Source: Rhodopseudomonas palustris (GTDB taxonomy: Bacteria > Pseudomonadota > Alphaproteobacteria > Rhizobiales > Xanthobacteraceae). From it: a stretch of DNA of 64,000 nucleotides. The position numbers and the translations under genes are program-made. This document shows positions 57,201 through 64,000 of the stretch, piece by piece. Numbering within the stretch: the first letter of the stretch is position 1; each line of letters opens with the position of its first letter. Under the pieces are notes generated by a model that worked only from the letters and a program-made list of their open reading frames with translations, was not told the DNA's origin and searched no databases. The stretch is taken from assembly GCF_007005445.1 (NCBI RefSeq), contig NZ_CP041387.1:558001-622000 (forward strand), written 5' to 3'.

Positions 57201-58352
57201 TCAGGCCGGCACTGCGGCGCGGCCGGCACGGTGGCGCGCGATGATCGTCTTCATGATCTGCGCGGTGCCGTCGCCGATCTGAAAGCCGAGCACGTCGCGC
57301 AGCCGCTGCTCCATCGGGCCGCGGTCATAGCCGCCGTGGCCGTGCATCAGCAGACATTGATGGATCACGTCGTAAGCGAGTTTCGGCGCCCACCATTTGC
57401 ACATTGCTGCCTCGGCACTGTGCGGCGCGCCGTGGTCCTTCAGCCACAGCGCCTGCAGGCAGAGCAGTCGCGCGGCCTCGACCTGGGTGTCGAGGTCGGC
57501 GAGCGGATGCGACACGCCCTGAAACGCCGACAGCGGTTTGCCGAACGCCTGCCGCTCGGCGACGTGCGCCCAGGTTTCCTCGAGCGCGACGCGCGCGACT
57601 GCGAGCACTTGCAGGCCGATCAGTGCGCGCGAGAAGTCGAAGCCCTGCATCACCTGGACGAAGCCTTTGTTCTCGTCGCCAAGCCGATGCGCGGCCGGGA
57701 CGCGCACGTTCTCGAAGAACAGCGAGCCGCGGCCGATCGCGCGCTGGCCGTGGCAGTCGAACCTGTTGCGGGTGATGCCGGGCAGGTCCATCGGGATCAG
57801 CAGTGCGGTGACGCCGTGAGCGCCGGACTCGATCGAGCCGGTGCGGCCGAACACCACCGCGGCGTCGGCCTGATCGGCGGCGGAAATCGAGGTCTTCTCG
57901 CCATTGACGATGTAGTCGTCGCCGTCGCGCTCGATCCGCAGCCGCAGGTTCGCCGCATCCGAGCCGCCGCGCGGTTCGGTCAGCGCGATCGCGAACAGCG
58001 CGTCGCCTGCGATCAGCTTCGTCAGCCACGGCTGCACGATCTCGCGCTGGCCGTGCTGCGATAGGATCTGCCCGTTCAGCGAGGCGAGCAGATTGACGTA
58101 GGACATGCTGAGGTCGGCGCGCGCGATCTCCTCGTGGATCACGCCGGCCGCGAGGCTGCCCATGCCGAGCCCGCCGCAAGCTTCCGGCAGTTCGGGCGCG
58201 ATGAAGCCCATCTCGCCCATCGCCTTCATCAAGCCGCGGTCGAGCACCCGGGTCCGGTCGCGCTCCTGAAATCCCGGCGCGACCTGCTCGGCAGCGAACC
58301 GCCGCGCCTGCCCGGTCAGCGCCACGAGGTCTTCGTTCAGATATGGATTCAT
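57201..58352 (-). CDS. aliB: Cyclohexanecarboxyl-CoA dehydrogenase AliB
   Basis: A 383-residue acyl-CoA dehydrogenase. It has FALTEPRGGSDAANL-like FAIALTEPRGGSDAANLRLR (FAD-binding), INGEKTSISAADQ-like IVNGEKTSISAADQADAAV, GFDFSRALIGLQVLAVARVA, and the C-terminal MHGHGGYDRGPMEQRLRD with the conserved YDRGPMEQRLRDV helix. It oxidises cyclohexanecarboxyl-CoA to cyclohex-1-ene-1-carboxyl-CoA, passing electrons to ETF. The operon context (aliA downstream, badI upstream) supports the specific name. Confidence 0.87.
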   Translation of the reverse strand: MNPYLNEDLVALTGQARRFAAEQVAPGFQERDRTRVLDRGLMKAMGEMGFIAPELPEACGGLGMGSLAAGVIHEEIARADLSMSYVNLLASLNGQILSQHGQREIVQPWLTKLIAGDALFAIALTEPRGGSDAANLRLRIERDGDDYIVNGEKTSISAADQADAAVVFGRTGSIESGAHGVTALLIPMDLPGITRNRFDCHGQRAIGRGSLFFENVRVPAAHRLGDENKGFVQVMQGFDFSRALIGLQVLAVARVALEETWAHVAERQAFGKPLSAFQGVSHPLADLDTQVEAARLLCLQALWLKDHGAPHSAEAAMCKWWAPKLAYDVIHQCLLMHGHGGYDRGPMEQRLRDVLGFQIGDGTAQIMKTIIARHRAGRAAVPA

Positions 58353-58417
58353 GCCTCGCCCTCCTCGAGAATTGGGACGCCGGGCGTTGCCGGCGCCGTT
58401 CGTCGGCGGGAGAGCGG

Positions 58418-59200
58418 TTATTTGATGTACTTGCGGAATTCGGGCTTACGCTTCTCCTGCAGCGCCTTGACGCCTTCGCGCGATTCCTCTGTGTCGTAAT
58501 AGAGCTTCAGCGCGTACATCCCCATGCCGGCGATCCCGGCTTGATGGGCGGTGTCCATGTTGAAGCTGCGCTTGGCGATGGCGAGTGCGGTCGGCGACCG
58601 CTCGCACAGTTCCTCGCCCCATTTCTGCACTTCGGCGTCGAGCTCTTCGTGCGGCACGCAGAGATTGGCGAGGCCCATCGCTTCGGCTTCCTTGCCGGAG
58701 TAGCGCTTGCACATGTACCAGATCTCGCGCGCCTTCTTCTCGCCGACGACGCGGGCCAGGAACGCGGTGCCGTAGCCCGGATCGACCGAGCCCATCTTCG
58801 GGCCGACCTGGCCGAAGATCGCCTTGTCCGAGCAGATCGTCAGATCGCAGATCGTCGCCAGCACATTGCCGCCGCCGATCGCATAGCCCTGGACGCGGGC
58901 GATCACCGGCTTGGGCACGTCGCGGATCGCAGTGTGCAGTTCTTCCATCGGCAGCCCGACGGTGCCGCGGCCATCGTAATTGCCGTCGTGGGTGGACTGA
59001 TCGCCGCCGGTGCAGAAGGCGCGGTCGCCGGCGCCGGCCAGTACGATCGCCCCGACGTCCTTGTCGTAGCCGGCCTTGTACAGCGCCTTGATCAGCTCGT
59101 CGCAGGTGGTGCCGCGGAACGCATTCATCTTGTCCGGACGGTTGATGATGATCCACGCCACGCCGTTGCGGATCTCATAGATCAGGTCTTCGAACTGCAT
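58418..59200 (-). CDS. badI: 2-Ketocyclohexanecarboxyl-CoA hydrolase BadI
   Basis: A 260-residue crotonase-fold enzyme related to MenB: FRGTTCDELIKALYKAG, AFCTGGDQSTHDGNYDGRG, VQGYAIGGGNVLATICDLTI, GQVGPKMGSVDPGYG and the MenB-like Tyr/Gly segment KAREIWYMCKRY. It hydrolyses the ring of 2-ketocyclohexane-1-carboxyl-CoA to pimelyl-CoA, the ring-opening step. The gene lies between badH and aliB on the same strand. Confidence 0.93.
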   Translation of the reverse strand: MQFEDLIYEIRNGVAWIIINRPDKMNAFRGTTCDELIKALYKAGYDKDVGAIVLAGAGDRAFCTGGDQSTHDGNYDGRGTVGLPMEELHTAIRDVPKPVIARVQGYAIGGGNVLATICDLTICSDKAIFGQVGPKMGSVDPGYGTAFLARVVGEKKAREIWYMCKRYSGKEAEAMGLANLCVPHEELDAEVQKWGEELCERSPTALAIAKRSFNMDTAHQAGIAGMGMYALKLYYDTEESREGVKALQEKRKPEFRKYIK

Positions 59201-59229
59201 CGGAATCCTCCCGTTATTGTTGATTGGGC

Positions 59230-59997
59230 TCAGCCGTTCATCGTCAGGCCGCCGGAGACGCTCAGCACCTGGCCGGTGATGAAGCCGGCGTCGTCGCTAC
59301 CGAAGAACGCGATCGCGCCGGCGAGATCGTCCGGCTTGCCGAGCCGGCCGAGCGGGATCGCCTTGGTGAAGGCCTCGATCAGCTTCTCCGGATTGGCGGC
59401 GCCGGAGGTCACGCCGGCAAGCAGCGCGGTGTCGGTCGGTCCCGGGCAGACGACGTTGACGGTGATGCCGTGGCGGGCGTGTTCGCGTGCCAAGGTCTTG
59501 GAGAATGCGACGAGGCCGCCTTTGCAGGCGGCGTACACCGCTTCGCCCGACGAGCCGACGCGCGCTGCATCAGAGGCGATGTTGACGATGCGGCCGTAGC
59601 GCCGCTCGACCATGCCGGGCAGCACCGCATGATGCATGTGCAGCGCGCCGGTGAGGTTGATGGCGATCAGCCGTTCCCATTCGCCGGGCTCGGTCTTGGT
59701 GAACGGCTTGAAGATGTCCCAGCCGGCGTTGTTGACCAGAATGTCCACCGGCCCCAGTTTGTCCGTCGTCGTCGCGATAGCGGTGTCGACACTTTTGCGG
59801 TCGGCGATATCGCAGCGGATCGCTTCCGCCGTGCCGCCTGCGGCGCGGATCTCGCCGGCGATTTTCTCGGCTGCGTCGAGATTGAGGTCGAGTACCGCGA
59901 CCTTGACACCGTCCTGCGCAAACCGGCGACACGTCGCCCCGCCGATGCCGCCGCCGCCACCCGTGATCACCGCCGTCTTGTTCTGCAGCCGCGCCAT
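59230..59997 (-). CDS. badH: 2-Hydroxycyclohexanecarboxyl-CoA dehydrogenase BadH
   Basis: A 255-residue SDR: AVITGGGGGIGGATCRRFAQ (NAD motif), DILVNNAGWDIF, and the catalytic SDAARVGSSGEAVYAACKGG (Ser, Tyr-x3-Lys). The Asp in VAVLDLNLDAA indicates NAD. It oxidises 2-hydroxycyclohexanecarboxyl-CoA to the 2-keto product that BadI opens. It is the first gene of the operon, with the ATG at 59997 and SD GAGGAGCG; badR is divergent, 121 bases away. Confidence 0.92.
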   Translation of the reverse strand: MARLQNKTAVITGGGGGIGGATCRRFAQDGVKVAVLDLNLDAAEKIAGEIRAAGGTAEAIRCDIADRKSVDTAIATTTDKLGPVDILVNNAGWDIFKPFTKTEPGEWERLIAINLTGALHMHHAVLPGMVERRYGRIVNIASDAARVGSSGEAVYAACKGGLVAFSKTLAREHARHGITVNVVCPGPTDTALLAGVTSGAANPEKLIEAFTKAIPLGRLGKPDDLAGAIAFFGSDDAGFITGQVLSVSGGLTMNG

Positions 59998-60066
59998 CCT
60001 CGCTCGCTCCTCTTTGATTCTGATCTCTTTTCCCCAGAAAGCCCGCGATCGAAGCTGGCAACTAGG

Positions 60067-60078
60067 ACAATATATTGT
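60067..60078. promoter_or_regulatory. Palindrome between badH and badR, likely BadR operator
   Basis: ACAATATATTGT is a perfect 12-base palindrome in the only AT-rich part of the 121-base badH-badR gap, followed by TTATATC. MarR dimers bind such sites. It lies 41 bases before badR and 70 before badH, so it could control both. Confidence 0.65.
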
Positions 60079-60118
60079 TATATCTAGCCGGCGTTCCGAA
60101 GATGCGTCAAGATCGTCT

Positions 60119-60643
60119 ATGATGGCAGAGAAGCAATCGAGTGCCGATAATGCTGCGGATGCGAAGATGGAGCTGGCCAACCGGCTGTTCTTCCGCCTCT
60201 ATCAATGCGCAAATATGTTGCATAAAACCGGCACGCGGGCGGTCGAGGCCGAGGGACTGACGACGCAGCAATGGGCGGTGCTGGGCGCGTTGTCGCGGCC
60301 AGCCGCGGCGAGCGGCATGAGCATCGGCGATCTGGCGCGCTATCTGATGGTTAGCCGGCAGAACCTCACCGGCCTGATCGGCCGGATGGAGCGCGACGGC
60401 CATGTCGCAGTCCTGCCGGACGAGCGCGACCGCCGCTCACGGCTGGTGACGATGACCAAGTCCGGTCGCCACGTCTGGGAGGTGCTCGCGCAGCCGAAGA
60501 TCCGTGCCTATTACGGCGAAGTGCTCGGCGATTTCTCGATCAACGACGTCACCCACACGCTGCACTACCTGCTCAAGATCCTCGACAACATGAAGCGTCT
60601 CGACGATGGCGCTGTGGGCGAAGCGGCGACGGAACTGGAATGA
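60119..60643 (+). CDS. badR: MarR-family regulator BadR
   Basis: A 174-residue MarR protein: dimerisation helices (ELANRLFFRLYQCANMLHKT), winged HTH with TTQQWAVLGALSRP, MSIGDLARYLMVSRQNLTGL (recognition helix) and the wing LPDERDRRSRLVTMTKSGR. In R. palustris BadR is known as a regulator of anaerobic benzoate and cyclohexanecarboxylate genes. Two adjacent ATG codons (60119, 60122) are possible starts. badC follows 74 bases downstream. Confidence 0.9.
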   Translation: MMAEKQSSADNAADAKMELANRLFFRLYQCANMLHKTGTRAVEAEGLTTQQWAVLGALSRPAAASGMSIGDLARYLMVSRQNLTGLIGRMERDGHVAVLPDERDRRSRLVTMTKSGRHVWEVLAQPKIRAYYGEVLGDFSINDVTHTLHYLLKILDNMKRLDDGAVGEAATELE

Positions 60644-60717
60644 CTTTGGTCAAGGCGCGCGGGCGTCATCCAACGTCTATCGGGCGGAAGCGATAACAAG
60701 ACGAGGGGGCGGAGGCG

Positions 60718-61737
60718 ATGAAGGCGGCATTCATGACCGGTCACGGCGGCAACGAGGTGATCGAGGTCGGCGATCGCCCGATGCCGCAGCGCCGCCCTGG
60801 TGAAGTGCTGGTGCGGATGCGCGCTGCGACCGTCAACCGCGTCGACCTCTACATGCGCGACAGCGGCGCCGGCATCACCCACAGCCTGCCGCAGATCATG
60901 GGGGTGGATGGGGCCGGCGTGATCGAGGAGGCGGACATGCCGGAGCTGATCGGGCGGCGGGTGACGCTGTATCCGGGCATCGTCTGCGGCACTTGCGAAT
61001 TCTGCCGCCGCGGCGAGCCGGTGCTGTGCGCCAAGATGAGCCTGCTCGGCGAGCATCGCGACGGCACCATGGCCGAGTATGTCTGCGTGCCGGCCGGAAA
61101 TGCACTGCCGATCCCTGACCGGCTCGATTTCGCCCAGGCAGCTGCGCTCGGCGTGAACTATCTCACGGCGTGGCGGATGCTGTTCACCAAGGCGAAGCTG
61201 CAACCGGGCGAAACCGTGCTGGTATTCGGGGTTGGTGGCGGCGTGTCGCTCGCGGCGATGCAGATTGCTGCGGCCGCCGGCGCCCATGTGCTGGCGACCT
61301 CGCGCAGCGCCGACAAGCTCGCGCGGGCCCGGGCGCTCGGCGCCGATGCGGTTATCGATGCGCCCGCCGATAAGATCCCCGCCGCCGTGATGGACTTGAC
61401 CGGCGGCCGCGGCGCCGACGTGGTGATCGAGAACATCGGCGGCGCGATGTGGAGTGCGGCGCTGAAATCGCTGGTGCGCGGCGGACGGGTCGCGACCTGC
61501 GGTGCCACGATCGGCGATCAGCCGCCGGCCGATCTGCGCCGGGTGTTCATCCGCCAGCTTCAGATCTTCGGCTCGACCCTCGGCAACCCGAGTGAGCTTT
61601 CCGAACTGATCGCCTGGTGCGATGCCGGAAAGCTGACGCCGCCGATCGATCTGCGCTATCCGCTCGACGATATCCGCGCCGCATTCGATCATCTCGAATC
61701 CGGCAGCCAGTTCGGCAAGATCGCGATCGACATCTGA
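60718..61737 (+). CDS. badC: Zinc-type alcohol dehydrogenase-like protein BadC
   Basis: A 339-residue medium-chain dehydrogenase/reductase. The GroES part has RVDLYMRDSGAGI, MGVDGAGVIEEADM and the structural zinc lobe GTCEFCRRGEPVLC with four Cys; the Rossmann part has VFGVGGGVSLAAMQIAAAAG and TSRSADKLARARALGAD. The catalytic zinc Cys of true alcohol dehydrogenases (in GHEGAG region) is not obvious. Its place between badR and badD matches badC, for which no step of the core pathway is firmly assigned. Confidence 0.8.
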   Translation: MKAAFMTGHGGNEVIEVGDRPMPQRRPGEVLVRMRAATVNRVDLYMRDSGAGITHSLPQIMGVDGAGVIEEADMPELIGRRVTLYPGIVCGTCEFCRRGEPVLCAKMSLLGEHRDGTMAEYVCVPAGNALPIPDRLDFAQAAALGVNYLTAWRMLFTKAKLQPGETVLVFGVGGGVSLAAMQIAAAAGAHVLATSRSADKLARARALGADAVIDAPADKIPAAVMDLTGGRGADVVIENIGGAMWSAALKSLVRGGRVATCGATIGDQPPADLRRVFIRQLQIFGSTLGNPSELSELIAWCDAGKLTPPIDLRYPLDDIRAAFDHLESGSQFGKIAIDI

Positions 61738-61788
61738 GATTCATTGCGACGGAGCGCCGTCCGTCGCGTGTCGGCTCTTCCATCGTCA

Positions 61789-61808
61789 AATTTGATCCGC
61801 ATCAAATT
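61789..61808. promoter_or_regulatory. FNR/AadR-type box upstream of badD
   Basis: AATTTGAT-CCGC-ATCAAATT is a perfect 8-bp inverted repeat that contains the full FNR consensus TTGAT-N4-ATCAA (61792-61805). It lies 102 bases before the badD start in an AT-rich segment. Class II spacing (-41.5) would put the start of transcription near 61840; TAATAC at about 61823 is a possible -10. In R. palustris the FNR homolog AadR is known to control anaerobic benzoate genes. Confidence 0.82.
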
Positions 61809-61910
61809 AATTTTCGCATTCTAATACTAGATTACATTTAAATCGCCGGACCGGAAAATGGCCGGCAGCGCTACCCCGGCAGAGCCGCCGGGCAGGGGAG
61901 GACGACCGGC

Positions 61911-63095
61911 ATGCTCGACAGGCCGCATCACACCACGGCGGACATCATCGCCCGTTGCGAGGCGCTGTTCTCCGACCTCAGCTTCACCGCCGCCCGCGAA
62001 TGGAAGGCCGCAGAGCCCGGCCGCATCGTGGTCGGCTTTCTTCCCTACTACGCTCCCCGCGAACTGGTGCACGCCGCCGGCGGATTGCCGCTCGGGATCT
62101 TCGGTGGCGGCGACCAGCTCGAAGTCATCCACGGCGACGCCTACTATCAGAGCTACATCTGCCGAATTCCGCGTTCGACCATCGAGCTCGGCGTCTCCGG
62201 CCGGCTCGATTTCGTCGACGGCATGATGTTCCCATCGATCTGCGACGTGATCCGCAATCTGTCGGGGATGTGGAAGCTGATGTTCCCGTCCAAGGGCGCG
62301 CGCTACATCGACCTGCCGCACAATTTTGACGACGATCTCGGCGGCGAGTTCTATGTCAGCGAGCTGCGCGAAACTTGCGAATGGCTGTCGAGCCTCACCG
62401 GCAAGCCGATCACCTCCGATGCGATCCGCGCCTCGATCGCGGTGTTCAACGACAACCGCCGGCTGGTCCGTGCGCTGTATCAACTGCGCGCCGACGAGCC
62501 GTGGAATGTGCCGTCGTCGGAGCTGTATCTGCTGCTCCGCGCCGGCATGGTGATCCCGGTCGAGGAGCACAACCAGATGCTCACCAATTACCTGGCGGCA
62601 GTGCGGCTGCAGCAACGGCCGATCAAGGATAATTCGCGCGTGGTGATCTGCGGCATGTTCTGCGAGCAGCCACCGCTGAACCTGATCAAGTCGATCGAGC
62701 TGTCCGGCTGCTACATTGTCGACGACGACTTCATTCTGGTGACGCGCTGGGAGAATTCCGACGTCGCGCTCGACGGCGATCCGTTGCGAAATCTCGCTCG
62801 CGCCGATCTGCACGATTCCAAATCGACGCCGCCGAAATACGAGCCGGACGAGGCCAAGAAGGGGCTGTATCTGGTCGACAGCGTGCGGAAGAACCGCGCC
62901 GAAGGCGTGATCTTCGCCATGACGTCGTTCTGCGATCCCGGCCTGCTGGAGCGACCGATGCTGCAAGCGGTACTGAAGAGCCACGGCATCCCACAGATCG
63001 CATTCAAATACGCCGAGAATTCCGGCCAGATGCAGCCGATCCGCGAGCAGGCCGGCACCTTCGCCGATTCGATCAAATTGTGGAGCGGAGCATGA
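61911..63095 (+). CDS. badD: Benzoyl-CoA reductase subunit BadD (BcrC-like, gamma)
   Basis: The 394-residue protein is of the 2-hydroxyglutaryl-CoA dehydratase D family: GIFGGGDQLEVIHGDAYYQS, RIPRSTIELGVSGRLDFVDG, and Cys residues in GMFCEQPPLNL, LSGCYIVDDD and SFCDPGLLERP, likely cluster ligands; it ends SGQMQPIREQAGTFADSIKL. It matches the gamma subunit of Thauera-type benzoyl-CoA reductase, which with BadE binds the substrate and reduces the aromatic ring using ATP-driven electrons from BadFG. SD GGGAGGACG before the ATG. Its stop overlaps the badE start (ATGA). Confidence 0.92.
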   Translation: MLDRPHHTTADIIARCEALFSDLSFTAAREWKAAEPGRIVVGFLPYYAPRELVHAAGGLPLGIFGGGDQLEVIHGDAYYQSYICRIPRSTIELGVSGRLDFVDGMMFPSICDVIRNLSGMWKLMFPSKGARYIDLPHNFDDDLGGEFYVSELRETCEWLSSLTGKPITSDAIRASIAVFNDNRRLVRALYQLRADEPWNVPSSELYLLLRAGMVIPVEEHNQMLTNYLAAVRLQQRPIKDNSRVVICGMFCEQPPLNLIKSIELSGCYIVDDDFILVTRWENSDVALDGDPLRNLARADLHDSKSTPPKYEPDEAKKGLYLVDSVRKNRAEGVIFAMTSFCDPGLLERPMLQAVLKSHGIPQIAFKYAENSGQMQPIREQAGTFADSIKLWSGA

Positions 63096-64000
63096 CCGTC
63101 ATCGTCGGACCGAAGACCAAGCCGCCGGAAGCCATCAAGGATGCGTCGATGGCGCGGCAGAAGCAGATGGTCAACGCTCACTACGATCGCCTCGCGAGCG
63201 CCAAGGAGCGCGGCGAGAAGGTGGCCGCGACCTTCGTGCCGGGCAATCTCAACGAGCTGCTGATGTGCTTCGACATGGTCAACAACCTGCCGGAGGTCAA
63301 CGCGATCCAGAACGGGCTGCGGCGGCAAAGCGGCGGCTACGTGATGGAGGCGGAAAAGCTCGGCCATTCCGAGGACGTCTGCACCTACGTCAAATCCGAC
63401 ATCGGCATGATGGCCAAGGGCAATATCGGCCCGAACGGCAAGCCGCTGCCGGATCCGGACGTGTTGCTGCTGTCCTACACCGGCTGCTTCACCTTCATGA
63501 AATGGTTCGAGCTGCTGCGCCGTCAGTACAAGTGCGAGACCATCATGTTCCAGACGCCGTATCTGGCCGACGGCCGGATCACCACGGACATGATCAGCTA
63601 TATGGTCAAGCAGCTCCGGCAGGACGTGATCCCGAAGCTGGAACGGATCTCGGGCGTCAAATTCGACATCGACCGGCTGCGCGAATACTTGCGCAAATCC
63701 GCCAAGGCCGAGGACGATCACGTCTGGGTGCTGCAATCGGCCAAGCACAAGCCGTCGCCGATCGACGCCTATTTCGGCGGGATCTATTACATCGGGCCGA
63801 TTTTCGGCGCCTTCCGCGGCACCGACGACGCGATCGAATACTACAAATTCCTGCGCGCCGAGGTCGAGCAGCGGATCGCGCAGGGCAAGGGGCCGGTGAC
63901 GCCCGATGGCAACATGGGGCAGGAGCGCTACCGCCTGGTGGTCGAAGGCCCGCCGAACTACACCAATTTCCGCCAGTTCTGGAAGATGTTCTACGACGAG
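63092..64000 (+). CDS. badE: Benzoyl-CoA reductase subunit BadE (BcrB-like, beta), partial
   Basis: The frame starts at the ATG at 63092, overlapping the badD stop by four bases, and is open to the window end (303 residues seen; about 430 expected). It has the BcrB features: QKQMVNAHYDRLASAKERGE, FVPGNLNELLMCFDMVNNLP, LLLSYTGCFTFMKWFELL (Cys ligand) and YYIGPIFGAFRGTDDAIEYY. It is the partner of BadD; badF and badG are expected next. Confidence 0.92.
   Translation, partial: MTVIVGPKTKPPEAIKDASMARQKQMVNAHYDRLASAKERGEKVAATFVPGNLNELLMCFDMVNNLPEVNAIQNGLRRQSGGYVMEAEKLGHSEDVCTYVKSDIGMMAKGNIGPNGKPLPDPDVLLLSYTGCFTFMKWFELLRRQYKCETIMFQTPYLADGRITTDMISYMVKQLRQDVIPKLERISGVKFDIDRLREYLRKSAKAEDDHVWVLQSAKHKPSPIDAYFGGIYYIGPIFGAFRGTDDAIEYYKFLRAEVEQRIAQGKGPVTPDGNMGQERYRLVVEGPPNYTNFRQFWKMFYDE

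Overview
The window is high-GC alphaproteobacterial DNA that reads as Rhodopseudomonas (Nitrobacteraceae), most likely a R. palustris-type purple nonsulfur bacterium. The reasons are the anaerobic benzoate/cyclohexanecarboxylate cluster (badK-aliA-aliB-badI-badH / badR-badC-badD-badE) at the right end, an alphaproteobacterial flagellar set with FlbD, a carA-yqeY-dnaG-rpoD housekeeping block, a Rhodobacter-type PmtA and several families of dispersed palindromic repeats. The species call is inference from gene content; no database search was possible.

Layout. 1-2.9 kb: the end of a flagellar operon (fliG partial, fliH, fliN, flbD). 3-9.2 kb: small genes, including one frameshifted gene, a transglutaminase-like protein, a RecD-like helicase, a methyltransferase, dps, a cupin protein and a PaaI-type thioesterase. 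9.3-20.9 kb: carA, a hydrolase, yqeY, a DUF2189 membrane protein, a LysE exporter, an N-formylglutamate amidohydrolase-like protein, dnaG and rpoD. 21-24 kb: two adjacent toxin-antitoxin loci (DUF1902/HicA and HigB/HigA) and a diguanylate cyclase. 24.2-34.6 kb: SDR, ketoacyl synthase III, cupin, PfpI, lytic transglycosylase, flgD-fliK behind a good sigma-54 promoter, mnmA, pmtA and tRNA-Met(CAT). Nine palindromic intergenic repeats of three families all lie in the first 26 kb; I saw none in the rest.

35-54.7 kb is the most unusual region. It holds an RlpA-SNase fusion protein, a type I secretion pair (HlyD-type adaptor and PrtD-type ABC exporter), a 2768-residue RTX protein that fuses an ExeM/NucH-type nuclease, a 5'-nucleotidase, a beta-helix-like region and RTX repeats, a DeoR/GlpR-type regulator, and a 1694-residue RTX protein with an N-terminal glycerophosphodiester phosphodiesterase domain. 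The last 269 codons and the terminator hairpin of the two RTX genes are nearly identical in DNA. Between the divergent exporter and nuclease genes lie two outward-facing PHO-box-like sites. I propose that the region is a phosphate-regulated secretion island that degrades extracellular DNA, nucleotides and glycerophosphodiesters to obtain phosphorus.

54.7-64 kb: anaerobic ring-degradation genes. AliA and AliB convert cyclohexanecarboxylate to cyclohex-1-ene-1-carboxyl-CoA, BadK hydrates it, BadH oxidises the alcohol and BadI opens the ring to pimelyl-CoA. BadD and BadE (cut by the window end) are subunits of benzoyl-CoA reductase. BadR is the local MarR-type regulator; a perfect AT-rich palindrome lies between badH and badR, and a perfect FNR/AadR-type box lies upstream of badD.
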